Below, piece after piece: positions 29,188-37,412 of a stretch of 64,000 nt of DNA (position 1 is the first letter of the stretch; each line of letters starts with the position of its first letter). The stretch comes from Pseudomonas antarctica (GTDB lineage: Bacteria > Pseudomonadota > Gammaproteobacteria > Pseudomonadales > Pseudomonadaceae). The position numbers and the translations under genes are program-made. Below the pieces are notes generated by a model, which was not told where the DNA came from, ran no database searches, and saw only the letters and a program-made list of their open reading frames with translations. The stretch lies in contig NZ_CP015600.1 in assembly GCF_001647715.1 (NCBI RefSeq), positions 3,224,001-3,288,000 on the forward strand, written 5' to 3'.

Positions 29188-29758
29188 CTATGCGGTAGAA
29201 CAAATTCTTGCGGGGCTCGGTCACGAACCTCCCGACGAGCATTGGATAGAGGCCTTGAACAACGATACCCATGTGCTGATTCGGCCCTTGCACCCACAAG
29301 ATCGTGGACGTGAGTTCACATTTATTCAACAGCTTGGAGCGGAGTCGTTTCGCACACGTTTTTTTGGGGTGATGGGGCAACCAGATGTCTCGCTGCTGGA
29401 CCAAATGATGGATGTGGACCACTTCAACCGTATGGCATACATCGCAATGGTTCATGAGAATGGCCAGCTAACGGAAGTTGGAATAAGTCGCTATGACGCG
29501 ACTGCCGGTAACCCACAGTGTGATTGCACGGTAGTTGTCGCGGACCGCTGGCAACGTCAGGGCATGGGAACGCTGTTGATGGGTCACCTGATCCTTGCGG
29601 CCAAACGGAATGGGTTCAAAAAAATGATGTCGGTCCACCAGGTCAACAACTTTGGTATGCATCGCCTCGCCCGGAGCCTCGGATTTCATTGCCGATATCC
29701 GGCCACTGGCGATGACGAAATCATTTATGAACTCGAGCTGTCGCCTACCTTTGGGTAG
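29177..29758 (+). CDS. GNAT acetyltransferase 1
   Basis: This 193-aa protein is a GNAT-fold acetyltransferase with the acetyl-CoA loop VVADRWQRQGMGTLLMGHLI (about 115-135). Its N-terminal segment (HVLIRPLHPQDRGREFTFIQQL) matches the paralogue at 36649-37218. Single-domain proteins of this kind resemble the acetyltransferase part of Pat protein acetylases, so protein lysine acetylation using acetyl-CoA or its acetyl-P-linked pool is conceivable but not shown. It overlaps the ADH gene by 11 bp. Confidence 0.88.
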   Translation: MINDYAVEQILAGLGHEPPDEHWIEALNNDTHVLIRPLHPQDRGREFTFIQQLGAESFRTRFFGVMGQPDVSLLDQMMDVDHFNRMAYIAMVHENGQLTEVGISRYDATAGNPQCDCTVVVADRWQRQGMGTLLMGHLILAAKRNGFKKMMSVHQVNNFGMHRLARSLGFHCRYPATGDDEIIYELELSPTFG

Positions 29759-29789
29759 CGCCTCATTCGACGCCGCCGGAGTGTGCACG

Positions 29790-30563
29790 ATGCTAATCAA
29801 TACTGAACGAACAAGACCTGTTACGTCGTTTCCCTTACGCGCCTACGACCCGGTCAAGAACCTTGATCAATCCGCTATTTATGAGGCGTTTTTGTCGCTC
29901 GAGCGCTCTGAGGCGGAGTGTGAGCGTTTCGATGAATTAATCACCCACACAGTGCGCATTAACAAAGGCGCCGAGCTTTACCACGCGGGCGGGAATTCAC
30001 AATATTTATATTTTGTGCGGCACGGTAGTTTTAAAACCGTTCTTGTCAGCGATCAAGGGTTCAGCTTGGTAACGGGATTTACCATGTCCGCAGAACCATT
30101 GGGCCTGGAAGCCATTACGGGAGAGTTGCATTTATGTTCGGCGGTGGCACTGGAGGACAGTGAGGCGTATATGATTTCTTATCGGCGGCTCGAAAGTCTG
30201 GCGCGCGAGTTGCCCGCTTTGCGCTTGAACCTAAGCAGGATGCTCAGTCGAGAGATCACCCACGGTCAAAACAGGCTGTTCGCACTGGGGCACTACAACT
30301 CAGAAGAACGCTTGGCGATCTTCATGCTAGGGCTGTCCAAACGCTTTGCAGAACGGGGCTACTCCGCGCACCGTTTTCTGCTGCGCATGTCACGTGAAGA
30401 CATTGCCTTGTCTATTGGCGTAAGGTCCGAAACGATTTGCCGGGCGATTGCGCGTCTGCGCGAGCTTAGCTTAATCACGGTTGAAGGGCGCAGCGTCGAG
30501 ATCCTGGACATAGTCCGACTAAAAGCGTTTTGCCAACGCAGTCATACAAGCCGGTCAGCGTGA
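29790..30563 (+). CDS. FNR/ANR-like regulator without iron-sulphur cysteines
   Basis: This 257-aa Crp/Fnr regulator has a beta-roll (about 45-135), a dimer helix and an HTH with RMSREDIALSIGVRSETICRAIARL. The recognition helix reads E-T-I-C-R where FNR has E-T-[VI]-S-R, so it probably still reads TTGAT-like half sites, with one substitution. The FNR N-terminal cysteine cluster is absent (only one cysteine, in SEAECERFD), so it cannot bind a 4Fe-4S cluster in the usual way; it is more like Dnr. ATG 29790 ends the BON-to-regulator operon, suggesting feedback control. Confidence 0.88.
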   Translation: MLINTERTRPVTSFPLRAYDPVKNLDQSAIYEAFLSLERSEAECERFDELITHTVRINKGAELYHAGGNSQYLYFVRHGSFKTVLVSDQGFSLVTGFTMSAEPLGLEAITGELHLCSAVALEDSEAYMISYRRLESLARELPALRLNLSRMLSREITHGQNRLFALGHYNSEERLAIFMLGLSKRFAERGYSAHRFLLRMSREDIALSIGVRSETICRAIARLRELSLITVEGRSVEILDIVRLKAFCQRSHTSRSA

Positions 30564-30676
30564 CCCACCGCTCGGTCAATACAGACCTGAGTAGATGTAC
30601 GTATGACGCTTAACTAAGCGCGTATCGCCCAACCTGCATGCACACCCTATCCACGCCCTGCACTCAGTATGCATGA

Positions 30677-30719
30677 GTAGTTTCCGACGCTGTGCGTGTT
30701 TGCACCCTCACCCTATGAT
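30677..30719 (+). promoter_or_regulatory. Island promoter 5: GTAGTTTCCGA box plus -10
   Basis: The box GTAGTTTCCGACGCTGT begins at 30677 and TATGAT is at 30714-30719, at the same 37-nt spacing. This copy has C instead of G after TTTCCGA. It points toward the small ORF and the universal stress protein genes. Confidence 0.72.
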
Positions 30720-30844
30720 GGCGATGACATTAAGTACTTCGGGGAAGCGTGACCTTGGCTGCCAATCAAACTCCAGACATAAACTCCTGGAAGGTGGGTA
30801 AAAAACCCAGCAGTCAACATTCCTCTCGTTAGGGTTAATGCCAT

Positions 30845-31006
30845 ATGGGCGGTGTTGCAGGCGCACGCAGCCATTTGGGCCCTGCGCGCGAGGCCGCCAA
30901 GGAAGTGTAAAGCAGCTTGCACTGGATCGTCTTTCCTGTGGCTTATGCCGTGTCGGGCATATTGCTGACGGTACTTGGCTACTTTGCGGTGGTACTGGCT
31001 CACTAG
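30845..31006 (+). pseudogene. Small membrane ORF with in-frame stop
   Basis: ATG 30845 opens a 21-codon basic peptide (MGGVAGARSHLGPAREAAKEV) ending in TAA at 30908-30910. The same frame then continues into a 29-codon hydrophobic segment from TTG 30917 (HWIVFPVAYAVSGILL, then a second apolar half ending VVLAH) to TAG at 31006. It may be a single-pass mini-protein split by one nonsense codon, or the hydrophobic part may be translated from TTG with GGAAG upstream. No family is recognised, and chance cannot be excluded. Confidence 0.35.
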
Positions 31007-31031
31007 CAGTTCGACTCCTGCGCGAGGATAA

Positions 31032-31045
31032 CTGACAAGGATCAA
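31032..31045 (+). promoter_or_regulatory. Possible FNR/ANR-type box
   Basis: CTGAC-AAGG-ATCAA matches TTGAT-N4-ATCAA at 8 of 10 fixed bases and lies 57-71 bp upstream of the first universal stress gene. No good -10 hexamer is at the expected spacing, so this is tentative. Confidence 0.3.
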
Positions 31046-31102
31046 GTTATCCGGGCCAGAAACGCTCAGTCTGGAGTCTTATTCATGCAGCCGAGGTGCA
31101 CC

Positions 31103-32020
31103 ATGTCCTATACACAGCGCTTACTGTTGATTGCCCCGGCTGCCATGATCCGAACGGCGGCGTTCGACCGGGCGAATGCGTTGGCTAAAGCCATGCAGCT
31201 ACCGTTGCATATCGTCGCATTTGATTATCTACAGGCCTTGGCGGTGGCGGGACTGTTCGCTCCCGAACAAATGAACCAGGCCAGGGATGGGTTTCTGCAG
31301 ACCCGTGGCCAGTGGCTGGAGAAGCAAGCCGAGCAGGCACGCCAGCAGGGCATTCGTGCCACAAGTGAAGTGATCTGGATTAAACACCCTTACGAAGAAA
31401 TCCTACAATTTGTCAACGAGACACAACTGGCCCTGATTATCAAAGATGCCGAGGAAGAGTCTGTGTTGAAGCGCATCTTCTTCACACCGCTGGACTGGCA
31501 GTTGCTGCGCAATTGCCCCGCGCCGGTTCATCTTGTGACCAACAGTCTCAACCCACTCCCACGCAATGTGCTTGCTATCGTTGATCTGTTGCGCAGTGAA
31601 GAACAAGACATTGTGTTTAACGACCAGATCATCGACGCCGCTGTGAAGTTGGCCGACCAGTGTGATGCCAGGCTTGAGCTGGTCCACGTGTATGACTGGA
31701 CGGCCGTATACGCCCAAGACATGGGCTATGGCGCGCTGCCGTTGGCAACCGGGATTTATGAAGCGTTGGGCGTGGCCCAGCGTGAGGCGTTCGCGGCCCT
31801 GTGCGAGCGGCATGGCGTACCTGTGGAATGTCGCCACTTCATTGAGGGCATACCGCTGATGAATATTTGTGAGTTCGCCACCGACCATCATACCGATGTC
31901 ATCGTGATGGGAACCGTACAGCATAGAGGCCTGAAAAAACTGTTGGGAACCACTGCCGAACAGCTCTTGCATCAGGCGCCGTGCAGTGTGCTGGCGGTAA
32001 AGCCCGGGCGAGTATTGTAG
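31103..32020 (+). CDS. Tandem-domain universal stress protein 1
   Basis: This 305-aa protein has two Usp domains, like UspE. The second keeps the nucleotide loop pattern MGTVQHRGLKKLLGTTAEQLL before CSVLAVKP, so ATP binding is possible; the first domain lacks a clean loop. ATG 31103 has CGAGGTG upstream. It forms a tandem pair with the next gene, with matching segments (PLHIVAFDYLQALAVAGLF here, LHIVAFDYLDGLASAGLFF there). In pseudomonads, Usp proteins of this type are needed for long-term survival without oxygen. Confidence 0.92.
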   Translation: MSYTQRLLLIAPAAMIRTAAFDRANALAKAMQLPLHIVAFDYLQALAVAGLFAPEQMNQARDGFLQTRGQWLEKQAEQARQQGIRATSEVIWIKHPYEEILQFVNETQLALIIKDAEEESVLKRIFFTPLDWQLLRNCPAPVHLVTNSLNPLPRNVLAIVDLLRSEEQDIVFNDQIIDAAVKLADQCDARLELVHVYDWTAVYAQDMGYGALPLATGIYEALGVAQREAFAALCERHGVPVECRHFIEGIPLMNICEFATDHHTDVIVMGTVQHRGLKKLLGTTAEQLLHQAPCSVLAVKPGRVL

Positions 32021-32062
32021 TCATGAATACTAATGTTTTGCTTGTGACGAGGGAGGTGCGTC

Positions 32063-32977
32063 GTGTTTGAGCCAGAGCGTTTAATGCTGGTTGCTCCGCC
32101 CCTGATGACCCGCAGCCCTGCCTTTGAGCGCGCAACAGCGCTCGCCCTGGCCAAGGGAGCGGCGCTGCATATCGTCGCATTCGACTATTTGGACGGGCTT
32201 GCCAGCGCAGGGCTTTTTTTTGACGAGCTCGCACTGAAACACGCGCGTGAAAGTTACCTGATGCTCCATCGCCAATGGCTGGAAAAACAGGCTGATTCCA
32301 TCCGTCATCAAGGCGTGCGCGTGACTACCCAGGTGGTGTGGGCGCCTCGCCCGCATGAAGAAATCATGGTGCATGTGCGGGAGATAAAACCGTCGATGGT
32401 GATCAAGGACCTTGAGCATCTGTCCTGGCTGACGCGTGCTTTGTTTACCCCGTTGGATGTGCGCCTGCTGCATGATTGCCCAGCACCCTTGCACCTTGTT
32501 TCGAAAGTGGCCCATGCACTACCGCGCAAGATTCTCGCAGCCGTTGACCCATTCGGCCCCGATGAGCACTTTGCGAAGGTCAATGACACGATCATTACGG
32601 GGGCCGAGAGGCTGGCGGCACAATGCGGTGCGCAGTTGCATCTGCTCTATGCCTACGACCTAAGCTACATTTATGCATCGGAAGGGTTGATGGACTTTTC
32701 ATCGAGCCTGGCGCAGACCTTGTATGAAACCGAGGAGCACGCATTCGACCAATTGACCGACCGCTTTGGTGTACCGCAAGCGTGCAAACATTTGCTTATG
32801 GGCAACCCGGCGAAGGTGATCAAGGACTTCGCTCAGTCTGAGGGTATTGATGTAATTGTGATGGGAACCGTGCATCGCGACCGGCTCAACGCTTTGCTGG
32901 GCAGTACCACGGAACAAGTGGCGCATCACTTGCCCAGCAGCCTGTTGACACTCAACCCGCGAATCTACGAGCGATAA
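32063..32977 (+). CDS. Tandem-domain universal stress protein 2
   Basis: This 304-aa protein is the paralogue of the preceding gene, probably from a tandem duplication that has diverged. A GTG start at 32063 has an excellent GGGAGGTG ribosome site. The C-terminal loop is MGTVHRDRLNALLGSTTEQVAHH, but it ends in LTLNPRIYER rather than the usual LAVKP. It is 42 bp after the first copy and 79 bp before the flippase/ATPase fusion. Confidence 0.9.
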   Translation: MFEPERLMLVAPPLMTRSPAFERATALALAKGAALHIVAFDYLDGLASAGLFFDELALKHARESYLMLHRQWLEKQADSIRHQGVRVTTQVVWAPRPHEEIMVHVREIKPSMVIKDLEHLSWLTRALFTPLDVRLLHDCPAPLHLVSKVAHALPRKILAAVDPFGPDEHFAKVNDTIITGAERLAAQCGAQLHLLYAYDLSYIYASEGLMDFSSSLAQTLYETEEHAFDQLTDRFGVPQACKHLLMGNPAKVIKDFAQSEGIDVIVMGTVHRDRLNALLGSTTEQVAHHLPSSLLTLNPRIYER

Positions 32978-33056
32978 AAAGCCTGCACAGCGCTGCCGGC
33001 AAACCGGGGTGTCTTTCTGTAATTCATTCATCGGCGCCACTCATCAGGGGCACGAC

Positions 33057-36000
33057 ATGTCGGCACCTATCCCAATAATCGGCGCAGCTCATTCTTCGCT
33101 AGTCGATGAGGCCGCTCACTACAACCGCCCAGCGCTTTGGATGACCTGGCTACTGGGGGCTGCGATGCTGGCGGCGGTAATTGGGCTCGCGCTGCACTTT
33201 ACCGATGCAGAATCCTTCGCCGGATTGCTGACCCAGGTCCAACCGCTGTGGCTGGCCGCCGCGGTGGCAGTGCAATTGCTCACCTATGTCGCCCAGGGGC
33301 AGATTTTTCGCAGCGTATTGAAAGCCGGTGCGCAACAACTGTCGTTGTGGCAAGCGGGCAAGTTGAGCCTGATCAAATTGTTCGTCGATCAGGCCCTGCC
33401 ATCGTCCGGGATCAGTGGGGCATTTGCAGTGGTGGCGTCCTTTACCCGCCTAGGCTTTGCCAGGCCGGTGGTGCTTGCGTGCCTGGTGTTGGACCTTTCC
33501 GGTTACTTTCTTGCCTACGTGCTGTCCGTTGGGGTTGCGTTGCTGGTGCTGATGTTCCAGGGGCATGCGACAGCAACGGTGACCACGTTATGCCTGGTAT
33601 TTATTGCGGTCAGCCTGGCGCTAGCCGTTCTAGCGCCGAGACTGGCGGGCAATGCCAAGCTCGCCGCTCACCTGCCGGGACAACGTTTTGCCCTGATCCG
33701 CAAAAGTATTTCACTGATCACCGGCGCCGATACGCAGTTGGTAGGCAACTGGGGGTTGTTGTGCCGGGTGACCTCGCTCGAACTGGCAATCATCCTGCTC
33801 GACAGCGTGACATTTTGGTTGCTGGTTCTGGCGCTAGGAGTGTCAGTCGACCCGATAGGGTTGTTTGCGGGGTTCATGCTCGCCAGCGTCTTGCGCAGTA
33901 TTGGCATTGTCCCCGGGGGGCTGGGTGCGTTCGAAGCAGCAGCCGTATTGAGCCTGCACTGGGTGGGGGTGGAAATTGCTGTTGCACTGTCGGCAACGCT
34001 GCTGTTTCGCGGCCTGACATTCTGGCTGCCGATGTTGCCTGGCCTTTGGTTGGCGCGCAGTCAGTGGCAGCCCACGGCAAAGATCGCTCAAACTCAAGCG
34101 CAGGCGGACTACTGGAGCCGCCCGGTCAGCGACGTACTGGATGCGTTGCACAGTACCACCGAGGGTTTAAGCAGTGCACAGGCTCTAGCGCGGATGAGCA
34201 CTGCACAGGCCCCTGCAGTGAAGAACTCACGAGGTCTGCCAAGGCTGGTGCTTGAGCAGATGTGTACCCCATTGGTGTTGATCCTGATTGTGGGGGCATT
34301 GGTGGCGCTGATCATCGGCGACTGGCTCGACGCGGCCATTGTGTGGTGCATTGTGCTGATCAGCGCAGTGCTCAGCGCGTGGTATGAAAATCGCGCCAAT
34401 ACCGCGGTTGAACAACTGCGGCAGAAAATCGCTTTACGGGCGACGGTATTGCGCGATGGCGTACACCTTGACGTCGCAGCCAGCAGCGTGGTGCAAGGCG
34501 ACGTCCTGGTACTGAGCGCGGGTAGCCTGATTGCCGCGGATGGGCGTGTGCTGCAAGCGATCGATTGCTTCGTCAGTGAAAGCTTATTGACCGGCGAAAC
34601 CTTTCCAGTAGAGAAAGCTCCAGGACAAAGCGCGCCGGATGCCGCCCTTGGCCAACGTCACAATTGTGTGTTTATGGGCACTTCGGTTCGCAGCGGCACT
34701 GCACAGGTGCTGGTGACACGCCATGCTCAAGACAGCGAAATGGGCAACATCACCCGAACGCTGTCGCTGCGACCACCGCAGACCGAATTTGAACGTGGAC
34801 TACGTCATTTCGGCGGTTTACTGCTGCGGGTCATGCTGGTCATCACGATTCTGGTGTTTGGCATCAATATTCTGCTGGATCGTCCGCCCCTCGATACGTT
34901 GTTATTTGCCATCGCCTTGTCCATCGGGCTGTCCCCCGAGCTGCTCCCGGCAATTCTGAGCATCACATTGGCCAAAGGCGCCCAACGCATGGCCGCCAAA
35001 GGCGTCATCGTGCGTCACCTCAACGCTATCGAAAACCTTGGGGCGATGGATGTGTTGTGTACCGACAAGACCGGCACCTTGACCCGGGGCGTCGTTGTGC
35101 TGGACGGTGCCATGGGTGTGCAAGGCGTTGCGGATCCAGACGTGCTGCAACTGGCGGTATTAAATGCCAGTCTGCAAACCGGCATGCGCAACGCTATGGA
35201 CGATGCAATCACCTTGGCCGGCAAGGACTTGCCGAACGACCTGAAGGTGACCAAACGCGATGAGATCCCTTATGACTTCGTGCGCAAACGCCTCAGTGTC
35301 GTGGTGGGCAACGCGCCCGAGGCCAGTCTGTTGATGGTGACCAAGGGCGCGCTGGACAACGTGCTTCAGGTCTGCACCCAGTTACGCAGTGGCGCGCAGA
35401 CTGCAGCACTGGATGAAACAGCCCTCAAGGCGATTCGTCAGCGTTTCGCCGACTGGAGTGAGCAGGGTTTTCGAGTACTGGGCGTCGCCAGCCGTGTGCT
35501 GCCAGAGCAGGCGCACTATGGTAGGGAGGACGAGAAGGAGCTAACGTTTCGAGGCTTCCTGTTGTTCTTCGACCCACCCGAGCCCGGCGTGAAAGATACC
35601 CTGGCAACCCTAGAAAAACTCGGCGTGCAGGTCAAGATCATCAGTGGTGACAGCCATTTGGTTGCCCGCCATGTGGCGCAAGCCGTGGGTCTACCGGTGC
35701 AACGCGTGATCACGGGAGCGCAATTGGATGCCATGAAAGACGAGGCGCTGATGAACCTGGCGCCCTTGACAGCGCTGTTCGCCGAAGTTGATCCGAATCA
35801 GAAAGAGCGCATCATCCGTGCCTTGCAGAAAACCGGCCACGTGGTGGGCTATATGGGTGACGGCATCAATGACGCGCCCGCGCTCCAGACCGCCGACATT
35901 GGTATTTCGGTGGACAATGCCGCCGACGTAGCCAAACAGGCCGCCGACTTTGTCCTGCTAAAACACGATCTTGATGTGTTGCGCGAAGGCATAGAGGAGG

Positions 36001-36644
36001 GCAGGCATACCTTCGCCAATACCCTCAAGTACATTTCCATCGTTTCCAGCGCTAATTTTGGCAACATGATCAGCATGGCTCTGGCGTCGCTGGCCTTGCC
36101 CTTTCTGCCGTTGCTGGCCAAGCAGATTCTGCTGAACAACTTCCTCTCCGACATCCCGTCGATGGCCATCGCCAGCGACAATGTGGACCGGGAATGGGAA
36201 CAGACGCCTCATCGCTGGGACATGAAGCAGATACGCAACTTTATGGTGGTGTTCGGCCTGCTCAGCTCGATATTTGACTTGCTGACGTTCGTGGCCTTGT
36301 ACCTGTGGGTCGGCATGGTCCCTGAGTTATTTCGCAGCGGTTGGTTCGTCGAGTCGTTGCTGACCCAACTGCTGACGATCTTCATCGTGCGCACCTCAAA
36401 ACCGTTTTATCGTAGCAAACCAGCGACTTGGTTGATGGTTAGCGCGCTGGTCATCGGCCTATTGACCTTAGCGCTGCCCTACAGCCCGGCCGCAAGCTGG
36501 TTTGGACTGGTACCGCTGCCACTACCGATCCTCGTAACCGTGTTAAGCATCAGCCTGTGCTACATGGCAGCGGCCGAAGTTCTCAAGCGCGTATTTTATC
36601 AACGTGACCGCCAATCCCGCTCCTTGCAGCGGCGACCGGCTTGA
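33057..36644 (+). CDS. Flippase-like (UPF0104) / Mg P-type ATPase fusion
   Basis: This 1,195-aa membrane protein joins two normally separate proteins. Residues ~20-335 are a multi-helix module of the lysylphosphatidylglycerol synthase TM/UPF0104 (MprF flippase-like) family, with SLIKLFVDQALPSSGISG and GLFAGFMLASVLRSIGIVPGGLGAFE. From ~345 a complete P3B (MgtA/MgtB-like) P-type ATPase follows: an N-terminal cation-ATPase segment, the SPELLPAIL ion-site helix, DKTGT (D670), and GDGINDAP near 934, ending with the last helices near the C-terminus. There is no frameshift or stop at the joint. It probably imports Mg2+; what the flippase module does is unknown. ATG 33057 with CAGGGG is preferred over a start 48 bp upstream. 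Confidence 0.9.
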   Translation: MSAPIPIIGAAHSSLVDEAAHYNRPALWMTWLLGAAMLAAVIGLALHFTDAESFAGLLTQVQPLWLAAAVAVQLLTYVAQGQIFRSVLKAGAQQLSLWQAGKLSLIKLFVDQALPSSGISGAFAVVASFTRLGFARPVVLACLVLDLSGYFLAYVLSVGVALLVLMFQGHATATVTTLCLVFIAVSLALAVLAPRLAGNAKLAAHLPGQRFALIRKSISLITGADTQLVGNWGLLCRVTSLELAIILLDSVTFWLLVLALGVSVDPIGLFAGFMLASVLRSIGIVPGGLGAFEAAAVLSLHWVGVEIAVALSATLLFRGLTFWLPMLPGLWLARSQWQPTAKIAQTQAQADYWSRPVSDVLDALHSTTEGLSSAQALARMSTAQAPAVKNSRGLPRLVLEQMCTPLVLILIVGALVALIIGDWLDAAIVWCIVLISAVLSAWYENRANTAVEQLRQKIALRATVLRDGVHLDVAASSVVQGDVLVLSAGSLIAADGRVLQAIDCFVSESLLTGETFPVEKAPGQSAPDAALGQRHNCVFMGTSVRSGTAQVLVTRHAQDSEMGNITRTLSLRPPQTEFERGLRHFGGLLLRVMLVITILVFGINILLDRPPLDTLLFAIALSIGLSPELLPAILSITLAKGAQRMAAKGVIVRHLNAIENLGAMDVLCTDKTGTLTRGVVVLDGAMGVQGVADPDVLQLAVLNASLQTGMRNAMDDAITLAGKDLPNDLKVTKRDEIPYDFVRKRLSVVVGNAPEASLLMVTKGALDNVLQVCTQLRSGAQTAALDETALKAIRQRFADWSEQGFRVLGVASRVLPEQAHYGREDEKELTFRGFLLFFDPPEPGVKDTLATLEKLGVQVKIISGDSHLVARHVAQAVGLPVQRVITGAQLDAMKDEALMNLAPLTALFAEVDPNQKERIIRALQKTGHVVGYMGDGINDAPALQTADIGISVDNAADVAKQAADFVLLKHDLDVLREGIEEGRHTFANTLKYISIVSSANFGNMISMALASLALPFLPLLAKQILLNNFLSDIPSMAIASDNVDREWEQTPHRWDMKQIRNFMVVFGLLSSIFDLLTFVALYLWVGMVPELFRSGWFVESLLTQLLTIFIVRTSKPFYRSKPATWLMVSALVIGLLTLALPYSPAASWFGLVPLPLPILVTVLSISLCYMAAAEVLKRVFYQRDRQSRSLQRRPA

Positions 36645-36648
36645 ATGC

Positions 36649-37218
36649 TCAGTTCAGCGCTAATCGATACACGACTTGCGTCGCATCCAGCGGGTCGCGA
36701 TGACTGTCAAAGCCCAGTTCTAGCGCCAAACCGCGCATGTGAGTGTTCACCGCTGAGTCCATTGACATCATGGACTCAAAACCATTGAGGCGTGCCGCAT
36801 CGATCAAGTGTTGCATCAGCCGTTTGCCCAGGCCTTTGTTTTGCCATTGATCGGCAACTACCACCGCCGATTCGCACTGAGTGTCGCCCTCGGCCGAGGC
36901 ATAACGCGCCACGCCGATCTCGATCAAGTGTCCACCGTCCATGAACAGTGCGACATACGCCATCTGTTGCGGGCTGTTGACGGCCATCAATTGATTCATC
37001 AGGGCGTTACCTGGCTCAGTGATGCTGCATAGAAAGCGAAAATGCCGTGACTCGGAAGAAAGGTTCTTGATGAAGGCGAATTCGCGCTCTCGATCTTTGG
37101 CTTCCAACGGGCGAATGAGTACATGGGTACCGTCCTTCAAAGGGTCGATCCAATGATCGGTTTGAACGTCCGACATAGTGGGGGTGCTGTTTGAGGCGTT
37201 ATGGGGTAGGGCGGTCAT
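36649..37218 (-). CDS. GNAT acetyltransferase 2
   Basis: This 189-aa protein is a paralogue of 29177-29758: HVLIRPLEAKDREREFAFIKNL and VVVADQWQNKGLGKRLMQHLI correspond to the same places. The start at 37218 has GAGGAATC upstream. It faces the fusion gene tail to tail, four bases apart, and is divergent from ackA. Protein acetylation linked to acetyl-P/acetyl-CoA metabolism is an attractive guess because of the ackA neighbour. Confidence 0.87.
   Translation of the reverse strand: MTALPHNASNSTPTMSDVQTDHWIDPLKDGTHVLIRPLEAKDREREFAFIKNLSSESRHFRFLCSITEPGNALMNQLMAVNSPQQMAYVALFMDGGHLIEIGVARYASAEGDTQCESAVVVADQWQNKGLGKRLMQHLIDAARLNGFESMMSMDSAVNTHMRGLALELGFDSHRDPLDATQVVYRLALN
37204..37211 (+). other. 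KOPS octamer (left arm)
   Basis: GGGTAGGG on the plus strand points toward dif, 2 kb away. Confidence 0.6.
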
Positions 37219-37296
37219 GGTGAGATTCCTCGTCAATCGTAAATACCACTGAAACGAAGCTGCCTCTCTTGTGTACCCCTCAGATGTCGGGTGTTT

Positions 37297-37310
37297 CTGA
37301 TTTAGGTCAA
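37297..37310. promoter_or_regulatory. Possible FNR/ANR-type box between GNAT 2 and ackA
   Basis: CTGAT-TTAG-GTCAA matches the TTGAT-N4-ATCAA dyad at 8 of 10 fixed bases. It lies 103 bp upstream of ackA and 79 bp upstream of the acetyltransferase. Neither direction shows a convincing -10 at class II distance. Confidence 0.35.
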
Positions 37311-37412
37311 GACTGCCAGCTTATTGGCGATCAAACTGACCATTGGTTGTTCGAGCGTGCCGTTGTCAGGCGTTGGCGGCTTGGGTAAGAGGGTTCATTC
37401 ACGAGGTGCATC

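Larger units (their letters stand above)
30564..31102. other. Intergenic region upstream of the stress-protein genes
   Basis: This 539-bp stretch holds island promoter 5, a broken-looking small membrane ORF (30845-31006), a weak FNR-like dyad at 31032-31045 and a short repeat, TGACGCTTAACTA at 30604-30616, also found at 24043-24055. I see no strong terminator for the preceding operon. Confidence 0.55.
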
